This document shows, in pieces, positions 22,741 to 31,520 of a stretch of 42,461 nt of DNA. The notes beneath the pieces are model-generated. The model was not told where the DNA came from. It searched no databases and worked only from the letters and a program-made list of their open reading frames with translations. The translations under genes were made by a program, and so were the position numbers. The first letter of the stretch is position 1; each line of letters opens with the position of its first letter. Source of the stretch: Candidatus Zhuqueibacterota bacterium (GTDB lineage: Bacteria > Zhuqueibacterota > Zhuqueibacteria > Oceanimicrobiales > Oceanimicrobiaceae); NCBI GenBank assembly GCA_029262035.1, contig JAJDAE010000146.1, positions 1 to 42,461 of the forward strand, in the 5' to 3' direction.

Positions 22741-23952
22741 ATTAAAGAGCAAATTATATCAACCTACCAGAGGCTGTTAAAAAGCACAAGCTATCGTACC
22801 CATCGATATTTATTTGATACATTCAACACGAACAGCCGACTTACGGGTTTAGTCGGGTCTCGTGGCACAGGTAAAACAACCCTCCTCCTTCAATACATAA
22901 AAGAGAAAATCATAAATAAAAATGAATCCCTTTATGTCTCATTGGACAATATATATTTCGCACAAACCAAATTGATTGACTTTGTTGATGAACTATACGA
23001 GATAAATGGCATACGAAACTATTTTTTTGATGAAGTTCATAAATATCCTAATTGGGATCAAGAACTCAAGAATATTTATGATTCATATCCGAGTGTCAAT
23101 ATTGTGTTTTCGGGTAGTTCAAGTATGGATTTAATAAAGGGAACTTATGACTTGTCGAGAAGAGGGACGTTATTTAAATTAGGTGGAATGTCCTTTCGGG
23201 AGTATCTTGAATTCCGGAGAGGAACGGCCATAAGAAGTTTTAGTTTCAATGATATTCTAACAAACCCTGAATCTGTTATTGAAGAGATTTCAGGAATCGA
23301 GCGGTTAAAAGGGCATTTTCTTGAATATTTAGATTCAGGTTATTATCCTTTTTTATTTGAAGATGAGGAGAATTATCACCAAAAAATAATGAATATCATC
23401 GACAAAACAATTTATGAGGATATTTCTAACTACTATAAATTAAAAACAGAAAAGTTAATAAATTTTAGAAAAATTCTTTCATACCTGGCAACAATTCCGC
23501 CGGGTCAACTGAATCGAAATAGTATCTCAAAACATATAGGTCTTGATAATAAAACAGTTGAGAATTATTTGAATATACTAAATGAAACTGGCTTAGTATG
23601 TTTAATTAAGGAAAACAAATCCGGCAGTGGTTTGTTGAAGGGGACTGAAAAAATATATTTAGATAATACCAATATTTATAAAGCAATAATACAAGAAATT
23701 GGATTTGAGTATCGAAAGGGTTCAGTCCGGGAGATATTTTTTATAAAAATGCTTCAAAATTCCGGAGAAAAAGTGCTTTATAGTAAAGTCGGAGATTTCC
23801 AGGTTAAGGGCTATAATTTTGAAATTGGTGGGAAAAATAAGCAAAAAAAGCAGATTAAGGGAAGTTTACAGAATTCATATCTCGTTAAAGATGATATTCT
23901 TTATTCAACAGGAAATGAAATTCCACTCTATTTATTTGGCTTTTTGTATTAA
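22741..23952 (+). CDS. DUF4143-type AAA ATPase with non-standard start
   Basis: The frame is open from 22681 and encodes an intact P-loop: GLVGSRGTGKTTLLLQ, with the Walker A lysine at K45 if ATT at 22741 is residue 1, then FFDEVHKYPNW as Walker B (D97/E98). ELRs typical of this AAA group, SGSSSMDL and LGGMSFREYLEF, follow. The C-terminal DUF4143 region ends with a nuclease-like IGGKNKQKKQI. No ATG, GTG or TTG occurs between the upstream stop (TGA at 22678) and the P-loop. GGAG at 22728-22731 is spaced nine bases before ATT at 22741, so ATT (a rare start, or a mutated ATG) is the best candidate. The first TTG (22942) would remove the P-loop. The gene is AT-rich compared with neighbours, suggesting transfer. 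Role unknown; relatives are often linked to toxin-antitoxin or defence loci. It ends convergently, overlapping the MltD-like gene by 4 bp. Confidence 0.75.
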   Translation: MKEQIISTYQRLLKSTSYRTHRYLFDTFNTNSRLTGLVGSRGTGKTTLLLQYIKEKIINKNESLYVSLDNIYFAQTKLIDFVDELYEINGIRNYFFDEVHKYPNWDQELKNIYDSYPSVNIVFSGSSSMDLIKGTYDLSRRGTLFKLGGMSFREYLEFRRGTAIRSFSFNDILTNPESVIEEISGIERLKGHFLEYLDSGYYPFLFEDEENYHQKIMNIIDKTIYEDISNYYKLKTEKLINFRKILSYLATIPPGQLNRNSISKHIGLDNKTVENYLNILNETGLVCLIKENKSGSGLLKGTEKIYLDNTNIYKAIIQEIGFEYRKGSVREIFFIKMLQNSGEKVLYSKVGDFQVKGYNFEIGGKNKQKKQIKGSLQNSYLVKDDILYSTGNEIPLYLFGFLY

Positions 23953-25463
23953 TTCAAGGTTACAATCAAATTGTCGCCCGGGTGTATGCGGGAGCTTACG
24001 AGTTGGTTCCAGCGTTTGATGTTGCTTACTGAGGTTTTGTAGCGTCGGGCAAGTTTCCAGAGAGAATCGCCACGACGGGTTTTGTGTACTGACATGTTTT
24101 CCATGGATTTAAAGATGCTGAGTTCTTCTCCATATTGAAGGCGGTCGCCCTGGGTCCATGGATTCCATTTTTTCAATTCGTCAGCGGAGACGGAGTAATA
24201 GCGCGCCAAAGTATTTAATGCCATGCCATTGCGCTCGACCCGGTAGATAAACTTAACTTTGTTTTTGTCGGTGCTGTCAGGTGCGGCGGCAATGGTTTCC
24301 GGGTCAGGATTTTTTTCAACATCCGTGGCCTTGGTTACTGTGATGGTGGCGAGTTTAAGTTTCATACCCGTCTTAATCCAACGTGAACTACGCAGGTTAT
24401 TGTCGGCCATAATCGCGCGGGTGGTTGTGTTAAAAGCTTTGGCGATTTTCGAAAGTGTGTCTCCACGACGAACCCGGTAAGTGGCATAAGTTATCTCAAC
24501 CTGATCAAGCGGATTTTCCTTGTACTGTTCCAGAAATTGAGCTTTCACGCCAATGGGTACGCGAATGAGATAGCTGCCGCTTGGGGCAATGTTGGTTATC
24601 AGCGCCGGGTTATACCGCTTTATAGTTTTTGTTGATACGTTGGCCAGTTTTGCAAGCTGCTCTATTGAAAAAGTCGCCTCAAGCTCAATGGTCTCATAAT
24701 CTATGGGTTTGTTTTGTTTGGGAAGTTGAATGCCATATTTTTCAGGGTGAGAGATGATATGTACAATAGCATAGAAATTTGGCACAAAGTTTCGTGTCTC
24801 GCGTGGAATATGGCGGAGGCCCCAGAAGTCGGTTGCTTTATCGCGCCGCATGGCTCTCCTGATTTTGGCAAAACCGCCGTTGTAGGAGGCCAGAGCCAAT
24901 TCCCAGTCCTTAAATTTTTCATAGAGATACTGCAAATATTCGGCGGCAATAATTGTCGATTTTTCCGGGTCACGGCGTTCATCCACCCAGCGATTGTTTT
25001 TCAGCCCATATTCGTTGGCTGTGGCGGGCATAAATTGCCAAAGACCAACAGCGCCAACATGCGAACGGCTGTGCGGAAGAAAACGGCTTTCGAGGATTGG
25101 CAGCAAAGTCAATTGTTGCGGCAGATTGTATTCTTCAAAAATAGCGGAAATCATGGGCAGGTATTTGCCGGCGCGAGCGTATGTTTCGAGTAAGTCTTTG
25201 CGGCGGGCAGGTTTAAGATAAAAGTCAATCCGTGCTTGAATACGGGGATTCATGGGCAAGTCGATGGGAGGAAGTTTAAATTCCGGCTGCTCGACTATTA
25301 CCGGTTCTTCCTCTGCCGGAAAAAAGTCCGAGAGGTTCCACGGCAGTAGAGTGGCTCCATAACTGACCGCAATTCCTAAAATTAGCCCTGTGCTAAAAAT
25401 AAAAATCCGGTGAGAAATAAAAGCGATTATTTTATCTAAAAGCGTTCGAAGAATTTTATGCAT
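23949..25463 (-). CDS. mltD: MltD-like membrane-bound lytic transglycosylase with three LysM domains
   Basis: The 504-residue protein has an N-terminal membrane helix or signal anchor at 18-38. The SLT catalytic domain at about 98-240 carries the catalytic glutamate E125 (LPILESRF) and the motifs GAVGLWQFMPATA and LALASYNGG. Three LysM peptidoglycan-binding domains follow at about 329-372 (YRVRRGDTLSKIA), 407-451 and 460-503 (KTRRGDSLWKLA). It cleaves the glycan strand in the periplasm to form 1,6-anhydro ends. It is the last gene of the minus arm, 3 bp after the TPR gene, and so belongs to the kinase-barrel-TPR operon. E. coli MltD has a lipobox and two LysM domains; here an uncleaved anchor seems likelier. 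A role in making room for an envelope complex encoded nearby is inference. Confidence 0.93.
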   Translation of the reverse strand: MHKILRTLLDKIIAFISHRIFIFSTGLILGIAVSYGATLLPWNLSDFFPAEEEPVIVEQPEFKLPPIDLPMNPRIQARIDFYLKPARRKDLLETYARAGKYLPMISAIFEEYNLPQQLTLLPILESRFLPHSRSHVGAVGLWQFMPATANEYGLKNNRWVDERRDPEKSTIIAAEYLQYLYEKFKDWELALASYNGGFAKIRRAMRRDKATDFWGLRHIPRETRNFVPNFYAIVHIISHPEKYGIQLPKQNKPIDYETIELEATFSIEQLAKLANVSTKTIKRYNPALITNIAPSGSYLIRVPIGVKAQFLEQYKENPLDQVEITYATYRVRRGDTLSKIAKAFNTTTRAIMADNNLRSSRWIKTGMKLKLATITVTKATDVEKNPDPETIAAAPDSTDKNKVKFIYRVERNGMALNTLARYYSVSADELKKWNPWTQGDRLQYGEELSIFKSMENMSVHKTRRGDSLWKLARRYKTSVSNIKRWNQLVSSRIHPGDNLIVTLN

Positions 25464-25466
25464 AAA

Positions 25467-26510
25467 TTAGTTCCGCTTGCTGAAAAGATTGATGATACTC
25501 GGTGAGATGTAACGTTGATCCAAATTATACTCGGGGCTCAGGCGTGTTGCAATGGTGAACTGTTCCACGGCATTCACGCGCAGGCTGTTGTCGGCGGCAC
25601 CTTGCAACAAGTATTTGGCGGCATAGGCGCACCCCAGAAATGCATGAACATCCGCGTTGACGAAATTATTTTTCAAAGCATTGTTTAATTGGGTGATGCT
25701 GAGATCATGATCGCCTTCAAAATAAGCTGTTATACCGTCGCGTACCATTTTTTCTACTCGGTTAATTCTTTCAAGGTATTGCTGTGTTTCATATTTATTG
25801 GGGCTTTTTTTCTCTAATGCCAGAAAGTTTTCTTTAGCCTGGCGGAATTCGCCGTCATTGTACAAAGTCAATGCGGCTTTGAATTCGTCGTCGAAAGCGT
25901 TTGAGATGGTTACGTCTCTATCTTTTGTTGAAATAATATTGCTATTATACAGACGGTTACCGGATTTGGCTGATTTTTTTACAGGGGAGGTTTTTGTTTT
26001 GACTGGTTCCTGAGCTACTTTGGCTTGAGAATTATGCTCTTTTTGGGTTTCAGAATTTATTACATTTTCCGAAATAACTACGGGGTTTTGTTCATCCTTT
26101 TTTTTGATTGCAGTTGGTGTTTTTCTGTCATTTTCCTTTTCTTTTAAAAGGTTCAAATGCTTGCTCAACCGCGCCTTTGCCTTGCGATCGCGTTTGGCTT
26201 TTCGAACTGCTCCAATCTGTAAGGACTTTTTTAAATCGTTTTGTGCGAGGTCATATTCTCCCAAATAATAGTGAGCAATACCCCGGTAGGTGTAAGGGAG
26301 ATAATCGATAAACCTGAGCCCGTAAGTTTTTGCCCGGGTTTTTGGAGTACTTTTTTGGCTTATAGCAGAATTCAGCAAATTTACGGCAGATTGCCAATTC
26401 TTGCTTTTCATCGCCTGCAAGGCCTGATTGTAATCTTCATGCCAACTTCCGGCCAAAGCAAATGATGTTAGAACTAGAAGCAAAAAAGAGATTGTAACTT
26501 TTGTTTTCAT
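25467..26510 (-). CDS. Periplasmic TPR-repeat protein
   Basis: The 347-residue protein has a cleavable signal peptide (ending ALA near residue 20). TPR-like helices at about 22-110 (YNQALQAMKSKNWQSAVNLL, YRGIAHYYLGEYDLAQNDL) are followed by a highly charged Lys/Glu/Gln-rich linker at 105-190 and a second TPR block to the C-terminus (LYNDGEFRQAKENFLALE). There is no enzymatic domain, so it is probably a scaffold. ATG at 26510 is preferred over GTG at 26513; the choice changes one residue. It lies between the barrel gene (21-bp gap) and the transglycosylase (3-bp gap), so it is co-transcribed with both and may bridge the outer-membrane and cell-wall components. Confidence 0.82.
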   Translation of the reverse strand: MKTKVTISFLLLVLTSFALAGSWHEDYNQALQAMKSKNWQSAVNLLNSAISQKSTPKTRAKTYGLRFIDYLPYTYRGIAHYYLGEYDLAQNDLKKSLQIGAVRKAKRDRKAKARLSKHLNLLKEKENDRKTPTAIKKKDEQNPVVISENVINSETQKEHNSQAKVAQEPVKTKTSPVKKSAKSGNRLYNSNIISTKDRDVTISNAFDDEFKAALTLYNDGEFRQAKENFLALEKKSPNKYETQQYLERINRVEKMVRDGITAYFEGDHDLSITQLNNALKNNFVNADVHAFLGCAYAAKYLLQGAADNSLRVNAVEQFTIATRLSPEYNLDQRYISPSIINLFSKRN

Positions 26511-26531
26511 CACGTGAATTCTTTTAAGAAA

Positions 26532-27812
26532 TTATAATCTGAAAACCAGTGACCCGATTAATTCATCACTGCCCTCGGCAAAGTCGCCGGCAATGTCAAG
26601 TTGAAAATGTTCATTTAAAAGCAGCCCGAGGCCAAGGGTAATATGAGTATCCGAGTCGCCTTCAGTGAACAGGGTTTGCCAAAGACGCCTGGAAAATTGT
26701 ACCTGAAAAGAGCCGGTATTAGGATCTCCAACAAATTCGATACTGCTGCTGGGTTCGGTAAAAAAACCAGCGCGCAAGACATAACCAATATTGTTCAAAA
26801 ATCCAACGTACTCTCCACCAAAATGAATTTCCGTGCCATTAGTGGCTTCAAAGTCCTTGGGTTGAAAAGCTCCCGGTACAGAAGTAATGACAAAATCTTT
26901 TGTAAGTTCCGAATACAAAACATTGACGATGTCTACAGAAAAAGTGAGAACATCCGTGGCAAGATAGGACATGCCAAGTCCAAAGGCTGATGGGACATTG
27001 AAATTAATATCGGTGGCGGCTGTGCCCCCTATTTGAAAATCAACAAGGCTATTCTCAATAGTAAATTTGGGGCGTCGTTTGAACGTGCCTCCAATGGACA
27101 GTTTATCGTTTGGTTTAAAAAGTAGTCCGACGTTTATGAAAATGTCCTGGTCAGCATCATCTATTCTGGAGCCGTTTGCTATGGTTGCATTTCCGTCGAA
27201 CCTTGCAATAACCGAATTCATGTCCAGTTGGGATACTCCAACTGCAGCTCCTACCGAAAGTCTTTCACTCAATCTGTACCCACCGGCAACACCCCAGTTT
27301 ACCACTTTTATATCGGTTTTATTATCCACTGCAAAGTAAAAACTGCCATCTGTGAATCCCGGTACAAGTGCGCCTCGGGTTTGATATTCGCTTTTAAAAT
27401 TAACCAGTTCATGCCGGAATGCTGAAATTGTAAAATTATTGATCGGATAAACTGCGCTTGCAAAGGCCGGGCTAACAACATTATCATTAAAATCTCTGCC
27501 AATTAATTTGAAATCCGAGGCGGTTCCATTTGCATCGAAATTAAAAATATTTCGGGTATATTGGATGCTTTTTAACTCAACTGAAACTTCGGGCTTTAAC
27601 AAAGCAGTTAAGCCGGCGGGATTTGCTTCTGCGGCTGTTGCATCATCCGCCAATGAAATAAACGCCCCGCCAAGAGCCGCAGCCCGTGCTCCGGGGTTGT
27701 TGAAGTTAAATTCAAGTTGCGCGAAGTTTTCAGTGTTGGTCTGTCCGAACAGTAAGGCCGGCAGGGTAGCAATAGCAAATAAATAACGAAACAAATATTT
27801 TTTCTCCCTCAT
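26532..27812 (-). CDS. PorV/FadL-like outer-membrane beta-barrel protein
   Basis: The 426-residue protein has a signal peptide ending near LLFGQ and an N-terminal segment ARAAALGGAFISLADDATAA then EANPAGL, characteristic of the FadL/OmpP1 and PorV/PorQ-type outer-membrane proteins. Amphipathic strands run to the C-terminus, which ends with aromatic or hydrophobic LVFRL as expected for barrel assembly. FadL proteins take up hydrophobic compounds; PorV anchors type IX secretion substrates. Sequence alone does not separate the two. It is the second gene of the kinase-led minus operon, 24 bp after the kinase. The phosphatase at 1941-4868, with a possible type IX sorting domain, makes a PorV-like role conceivable. 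Confidence 0.82.
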   Translation of the reverse strand: MREKKYLFRYLFAIATLPALLFGQTNTENFAQLEFNFNNPGARAAALGGAFISLADDATAAEANPAGLTALLKPEVSVELKSIQYTRNIFNFDANGTASDFKLIGRDFNDNVVSPAFASAVYPINNFTISAFRHELVNFKSEYQTRGALVPGFTDGSFYFAVDNKTDIKVVNWGVAGGYRLSERLSVGAAVGVSQLDMNSVIARFDGNATIANGSRIDDADQDIFINVGLLFKPNDKLSIGGTFKRRPKFTIENSLVDFQIGGTAATDINFNVPSAFGLGMSYLATDVLTFSVDIVNVLYSELTKDFVITSVPGAFQPKDFEATNGTEIHFGGEYVGFLNNIGYVLRAGFFTEPSSSIEFVGDPNTGSFQVQFSRRLWQTLFTEGDSDTHITLGLGLLLNEHFQLDIAGDFAEGSDELIGSLVFRL

Positions 27813-27836
27813 GGTTTCTCTCCTGGAATAAAAGCT

Positions 27837-29288
27837 TTAATAGTTAACCAAAATCTGTGCGTAATCAAAACCCGGTAGTTTTTTGTTGATGACGGTTGTT
27901 TGATTTTTTTTAATTTCTACCTTGATTTTTAAAGTGTCATTGTAAGCCGGATTGACCAATTTGGCAGTATATTTTCCAGGCGCAAGATTTATTCTCTGTG
28001 GTGTGATAATTTTTTTGTTATCAAAGAATGATTGCTTTACGTCTATGCCTTCGTTGTTATTCAGCGCCACAAGCTCCGCCCAGGGAATGATGTTTAACGC
28101 AACATAACCTTCAGGAGTAGTGTTCGAGAAAAAAGATTTGGATAGAAAGACGGCGATAATCAAGATAAGGGTTGCACCGGATGCGACAAGTAGTTTTTTG
28201 TTTGGAAAGCTGGTTTTGCCAGTTTGGGTATGCGCCTGCGGTTTTAATATTTTTGTTTTTTGCGCTTCTGCTTTTGCGTCAGCGATTTTGGTTTTTATCT
28301 CATCAAGCAAGTCGTTAGCGGACGCATAACCGGGGTGACTGGCTATAAAGGCGTTAACCAAAGCCAAGGCATCCGCATATTGTTTTTTCCGTAGAAGAGA
28401 AGTAACATTCTTTTTGATTTTTTTAAACTGGTTTGCAACTGCATCCTGTTGTTTGGAGTCGTTGGTTTTCGATTTCTGTTGGATTTGTTTGATCAGGCCG
28501 GTTAAAATTCCCGCAATTTCTTTTGCATCGGTGAACCTGTCATTTGGTTTTTTTTGCAAGCATTTTAAAATTAAATCCTGCAAGCCTTTTATTTTTATCA
28601 GCTCTACATGGGTAATAGGCTGAGGGCTTTCATGGACTATTTTATAGCCAACTGTGGTTGGGTTGTCGCCGGGGAAAGGGAGTTGGCTGGTTAACAATTC
28701 GTACAACAAAACCCCCAAAGAAAAAATATCAGACGTTGGCCCTACTTTTTCACCTTTAACCTGTTCAGGGGACATGTAATACGGCGTGCCCATCACTGTG
28801 CCGGTCATGGTCATGGTACTGGTGGTTAACCGGGCGATGCCAAAGTCCATAATTTTAATTTTGCCATCCTCAAGAACGCGGATATTTTCCGGCTTGATGT
28901 CGCGATGCACAATATGTTTTGAGTGAGAATATGCCAGCCCGGAACAAATTTGGCGTGCGTAGTTAAGCTTTTGGGTTAAATCAATTTTCTTGTTTTCTGT
29001 AAGCAGGGCGCGTAGATCTGTCCCCCTCAGATATTCCATTACAATATATGGAACGCCTTCATGCTCCCCGAGGTCGTGAATGGTGGTAATATTTTCATGG
29101 CTGAGTTTCCCGGAAGCGCGCGCTTCGCGATAAAATCGTTCCTTCATGACGGGTTGATTGAACGCCCAATCTGATAGCACTTTAATGGCAACATGTCTTT
29201 CCATAAGGGGATCATAAGCTTTGTAAACAACGCCCATGCCGCCTTTGCCGATTTCTTCAATTACTTTATATTTACCGATTTCTTTCAT
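27837..29288 (-). CDS. Membrane Ser/Thr protein kinase (PknB type)
   Basis: Residues 7-265 form a Hanks-type kinase: glycine loop GKGGMGVVYKA, K36 in VAIK, E55, catalytic HRDIKPEN (H128-R129-D130), DFG at 148-150 and MGTPYYMSPEQ. A TPR-like helical stretch at about 290-345 precedes a membrane helix at 365-386. The outer segment of about 100 residues is beta-rich with a PEGA-like pattern (GYVALNIIPWAELVAL; APGKYTAKLVNP). The kinase thus has a cytosolic catalytic domain and a periplasmic sensor. It is the first gene of a four-gene minus operon and diverges from a second kinase across a 261-bp gap holding a 14-bp palindrome. The start is the only one preserving the glycine loop. Substrates are unknown. 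Confidence 0.93.
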   Translation of the reverse strand: MKEIGKYKVIEEIGKGGMGVVYKAYDPLMERHVAIKVLSDWAFNQPVMKERFYREARASGKLSHENITTIHDLGEHEGVPYIVMEYLRGTDLRALLTENKKIDLTQKLNYARQICSGLAYSHSKHIVHRDIKPENIRVLEDGKIKIMDFGIARLTTSTMTMTGTVMGTPYYMSPEQVKGEKVGPTSDIFSLGVLLYELLTSQLPFPGDNPTTVGYKIVHESPQPITHVELIKIKGLQDLILKCLQKKPNDRFTDAKEIAGILTGLIKQIQQKSKTNDSKQQDAVANQFKKIKKNVTSLLRKKQYADALALVNAFIASHPGYASANDLLDEIKTKIADAKAEAQKTKILKPQAHTQTGKTSFPNKKLLVASGATLILIIAVFLSKSFFSNTTPEGYVALNIIPWAELVALNNNEGIDVKQSFFDNKKIITPQRINLAPGKYTAKLVNPAYNDTLKIKVEIKKNQTTVINKKLPGFDYAQILVNY

Positions 29289-29473
29289 TTAAATTTTTTC
29301 AGATTTGGTTTATGGTGAAGAGGTCTATCTAATTTAACATCATTTCTAAATGCTTCAAGGTTTTTTTTAGCTTGAAAGCCTAACAACGCTGACCAAAAAC
29401 TGCTTGCATATTGTTTCCAAGTTACTAAATTGAAAGAAAATATGGCAGGTGTTCTATGCCCGATTATCCTTTC

Positions 29474-29487
29474 AAAGTCATGACTTT
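29474..29487. promoter_or_regulatory. 14-bp palindrome between divergent kinase genes
   Basis: AAAGTCATGACTTT is a perfect palindrome in the 261-bp gap between the two divergent Ser/Thr kinase genes, 63 bp before the plus-strand start. It could be an operator shared by both arms. No promoter is clear enough to name. Confidence 0.4.
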
Positions 29488-29549
29488 ACCCAAGCCAGAA
29501 CTTTTTTCAAAAAACGTTTATAAATTTAACCGGAAAGACTTTTTAAACT

Positions 29550-31502
29550 GTGGAAAATGATCCTCGAATTGGCAAAATAATCTCGCATTATAAAATTACC
29601 GGCATTTTAGGCGGCGGTGGCATGGGCGTGGTTTATAAAGCCGAAGATATCAATCTTAAACGCACTGTTGCGCTCAAATTTTTGGCGCTGAATTTAATTT
29701 CCAACGAGCAAACTAAAACACGATTTAAAATCGAAGCCCGGGCAGCATCCGCGTTGGATCACCCTCGGGTTGGTACGATATATCAGATCGGTGAAACCGA
29801 CCAGGGTGAAATGTATATCGCCATGGCGTATTATGAAGGTGATACGCTCAAAGACAGAATAGATCAAAAGAAAATCCCGGAAAAACAGGCGATTAAATAC
29901 ACCACTCAAATTGCGAGCGGTTTGGCCGCAGCACACGAGCAGGGCATTGTTCACCGCGATGTTAAACCCGCCAATATAATTATTACCAAAGATGGGTTTG
30001 TGAAAATTTTGGATTTTGGTCTGGCAAAACTGGACGACTCAACCCGCATAACCACCGAAGGCACCTCCATGGGCACGCCCGCTTATATGTCTCCGGAACA
30101 GGCCAAAGGTCACGAGGCTGATAACCGCAGCGATATCTGGTCGCTTGGGGTTATTTTGTACGAAATGCTCACCGGCGAATTGCCTTTCCTGGGAGCAGAC
30201 AGCATGTCGCTGATGTTCAATATTGTCAATACCCCGCTGCGACCATTGAATGAAATTCACACAGATTTGAAACCGGGCTATCAAAAGATAATTGACAAGG
30301 CGCTTGCCAAGAAAAAGGAAGATCGATACGCTAATTTAGAAGAAATGATCCAGGATTTGAAATCTATTGAGCAGCCTTCAAGGCCTGTTGCAGATGATAC
30401 GGATACGGTTATTCTGGAGCCTGACTACAAGGAAACCCGGATAATTCCGGAAAAAAAATCGACACCGAAAAAAGCTCCGGCGCCTCGTCCAAAACGGAAA
30501 TCAAAAGCCAGGATATTTATACCGGTACTGCTGATGTTAGGGGTTTTGGGTTTCGTTCTTTTTAAGATGCAATCCGGGCCGGCAGGATTTCTGGAAATAA
30601 CTTCTGATCCGCCAGGCGCTTCAATTCAGTTAAATGAACAACTGATTGCTGGTAAAACCCCAATTATTATAGGACCGCTTGAAGCTGGAAATTATAAAGT
30701 CAATCTCTCCCTGAACGGCCATCAGTCTATGGAAAAAGAATTTAAGGTCGGTATAAACGATACTATTGCGCACGAATTTGGTTTACCGCCAGCTGAACTA
30801 ATGGCAACCTTTATCATTAAAAGTACACCTGCCGGTGCAGCCATTTTTGTGGACGGCAAACCTACCGGCAAAGTAACCCCAACTTCTGTTAATAGCATTG
30901 AACCGGGTGAGCATGAAGTGGAGTTAAGGTTGGCCGGTTACACAAATACTTTAAAAACTTTATATGCGGAGGCTGGCGATAATAAACCTTGGTCTGCAAG
31001 CCTAGAAAAACAAGTCGCCATTGCTGCAAAGCCGGATATCAAAAAGCCCAAACAAAAGATTCAGAAACGAGCCTCTCTTTTGGTTGAATCGAATCCATCT
31101 GACGCTGATATTTATTTAAATCAGAGAAATTCTGGTAAAAAAACCCCGCATCGTTTTGAGGGTCTCCTCCCAAACACTTATCGTATCGATCTTTCACTTG
31201 CAGGATACAAAGACAAAAAACAACAAGTGACACTTTCTTCTGGCCAGGATAAGGAAATAAAACCCATTTTAAAACAAAAAGAAAAAGGCAAAATAACTTT
31301 GCAGGCCTTTGATGGTTTAACTATGAAATTTCCTAATATCTATGTTGATGGCAAGCTGTATGGCCAGACCCCCAAAACAATTGAATTGCTGGAGGGAGAG
31401 TATATTGTTGAAGCAAAGCTCTTTGATTATGACAATCAAAAGAAAAAAATCACTGTTAAAGGTGGGCAAAAAGAAACTGTAAAATTTACTTTCAAAAAGT
31501 AA
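29550..31502 (+). CDS. Membrane Ser/Thr protein kinase with four PEGA domains
   Basis: Residues 14-272 are a Hanks-type kinase: LGGGGMGVVYKA, K43 (VALK), HRDVKPAN (H135-R136-D137), DFG at 155-157 and MGTPAYMSPEQ. A Pro/Lys-rich juxtamembrane stretch (300-320) precedes one membrane helix at 322-340. The periplasmic part has four PEGA-type domains: about 346-413 (ITSDPPGASIQLN), 421-487 (IKSTPAGAAIFVDG), 508-575 (VESNPSDADIYLN) and 581-650 (IYVDGKLYGQTPKTIEL). PEGA domains are common on surface proteins and may bind cell-wall or S-layer components. The start is GTG at 29550; the ribosome binding site is weak. It leads the plus arm and is followed after 18 bp by the first CsgG-like gene. Extracellular binding by the PEGA part and signalling inward is inference. 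Confidence 0.93.
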   Translation: MENDPRIGKIISHYKITGILGGGGMGVVYKAEDINLKRTVALKFLALNLISNEQTKTRFKIEARAASALDHPRVGTIYQIGETDQGEMYIAMAYYEGDTLKDRIDQKKIPEKQAIKYTTQIASGLAAAHEQGIVHRDVKPANIIITKDGFVKILDFGLAKLDDSTRITTEGTSMGTPAYMSPEQAKGHEADNRSDIWSLGVILYEMLTGELPFLGADSMSLMFNIVNTPLRPLNEIHTDLKPGYQKIIDKALAKKKEDRYANLEEMIQDLKSIEQPSRPVADDTDTVILEPDYKETRIIPEKKSTPKKAPAPRPKRKSKARIFIPVLLMLGVLGFVLFKMQSGPAGFLEITSDPPGASIQLNEQLIAGKTPIIIGPLEAGNYKVNLSLNGHQSMEKEFKVGINDTIAHEFGLPPAELMATFIIKSTPAGAAIFVDGKPTGKVTPTSVNSIEPGEHEVELRLAGYTNTLKTLYAEAGDNKPWSASLEKQVAIAAKPDIKKPKQKIQKRASLLVESNPSDADIYLNQRNSGKKTPHRFEGLLPNTYRIDLSLAGYKDKKQQVTLSSGQDKEIKPILKQKEKGKITLQAFDGLTMKFPNIYVDGKLYGQTPKTIELLEGEYIVEAKLFDYDNQKKKITVKGGQKETVKFTFKK

Positions 31503-31520
31503 CCTAACTCAGGAGGTATC

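Noticed and set aside
22942-23952. TTG at 22942 as the start of the DUF4143 ATPase
   Set aside because: It would remove the P-loop, which is intact in the same frame just upstream.
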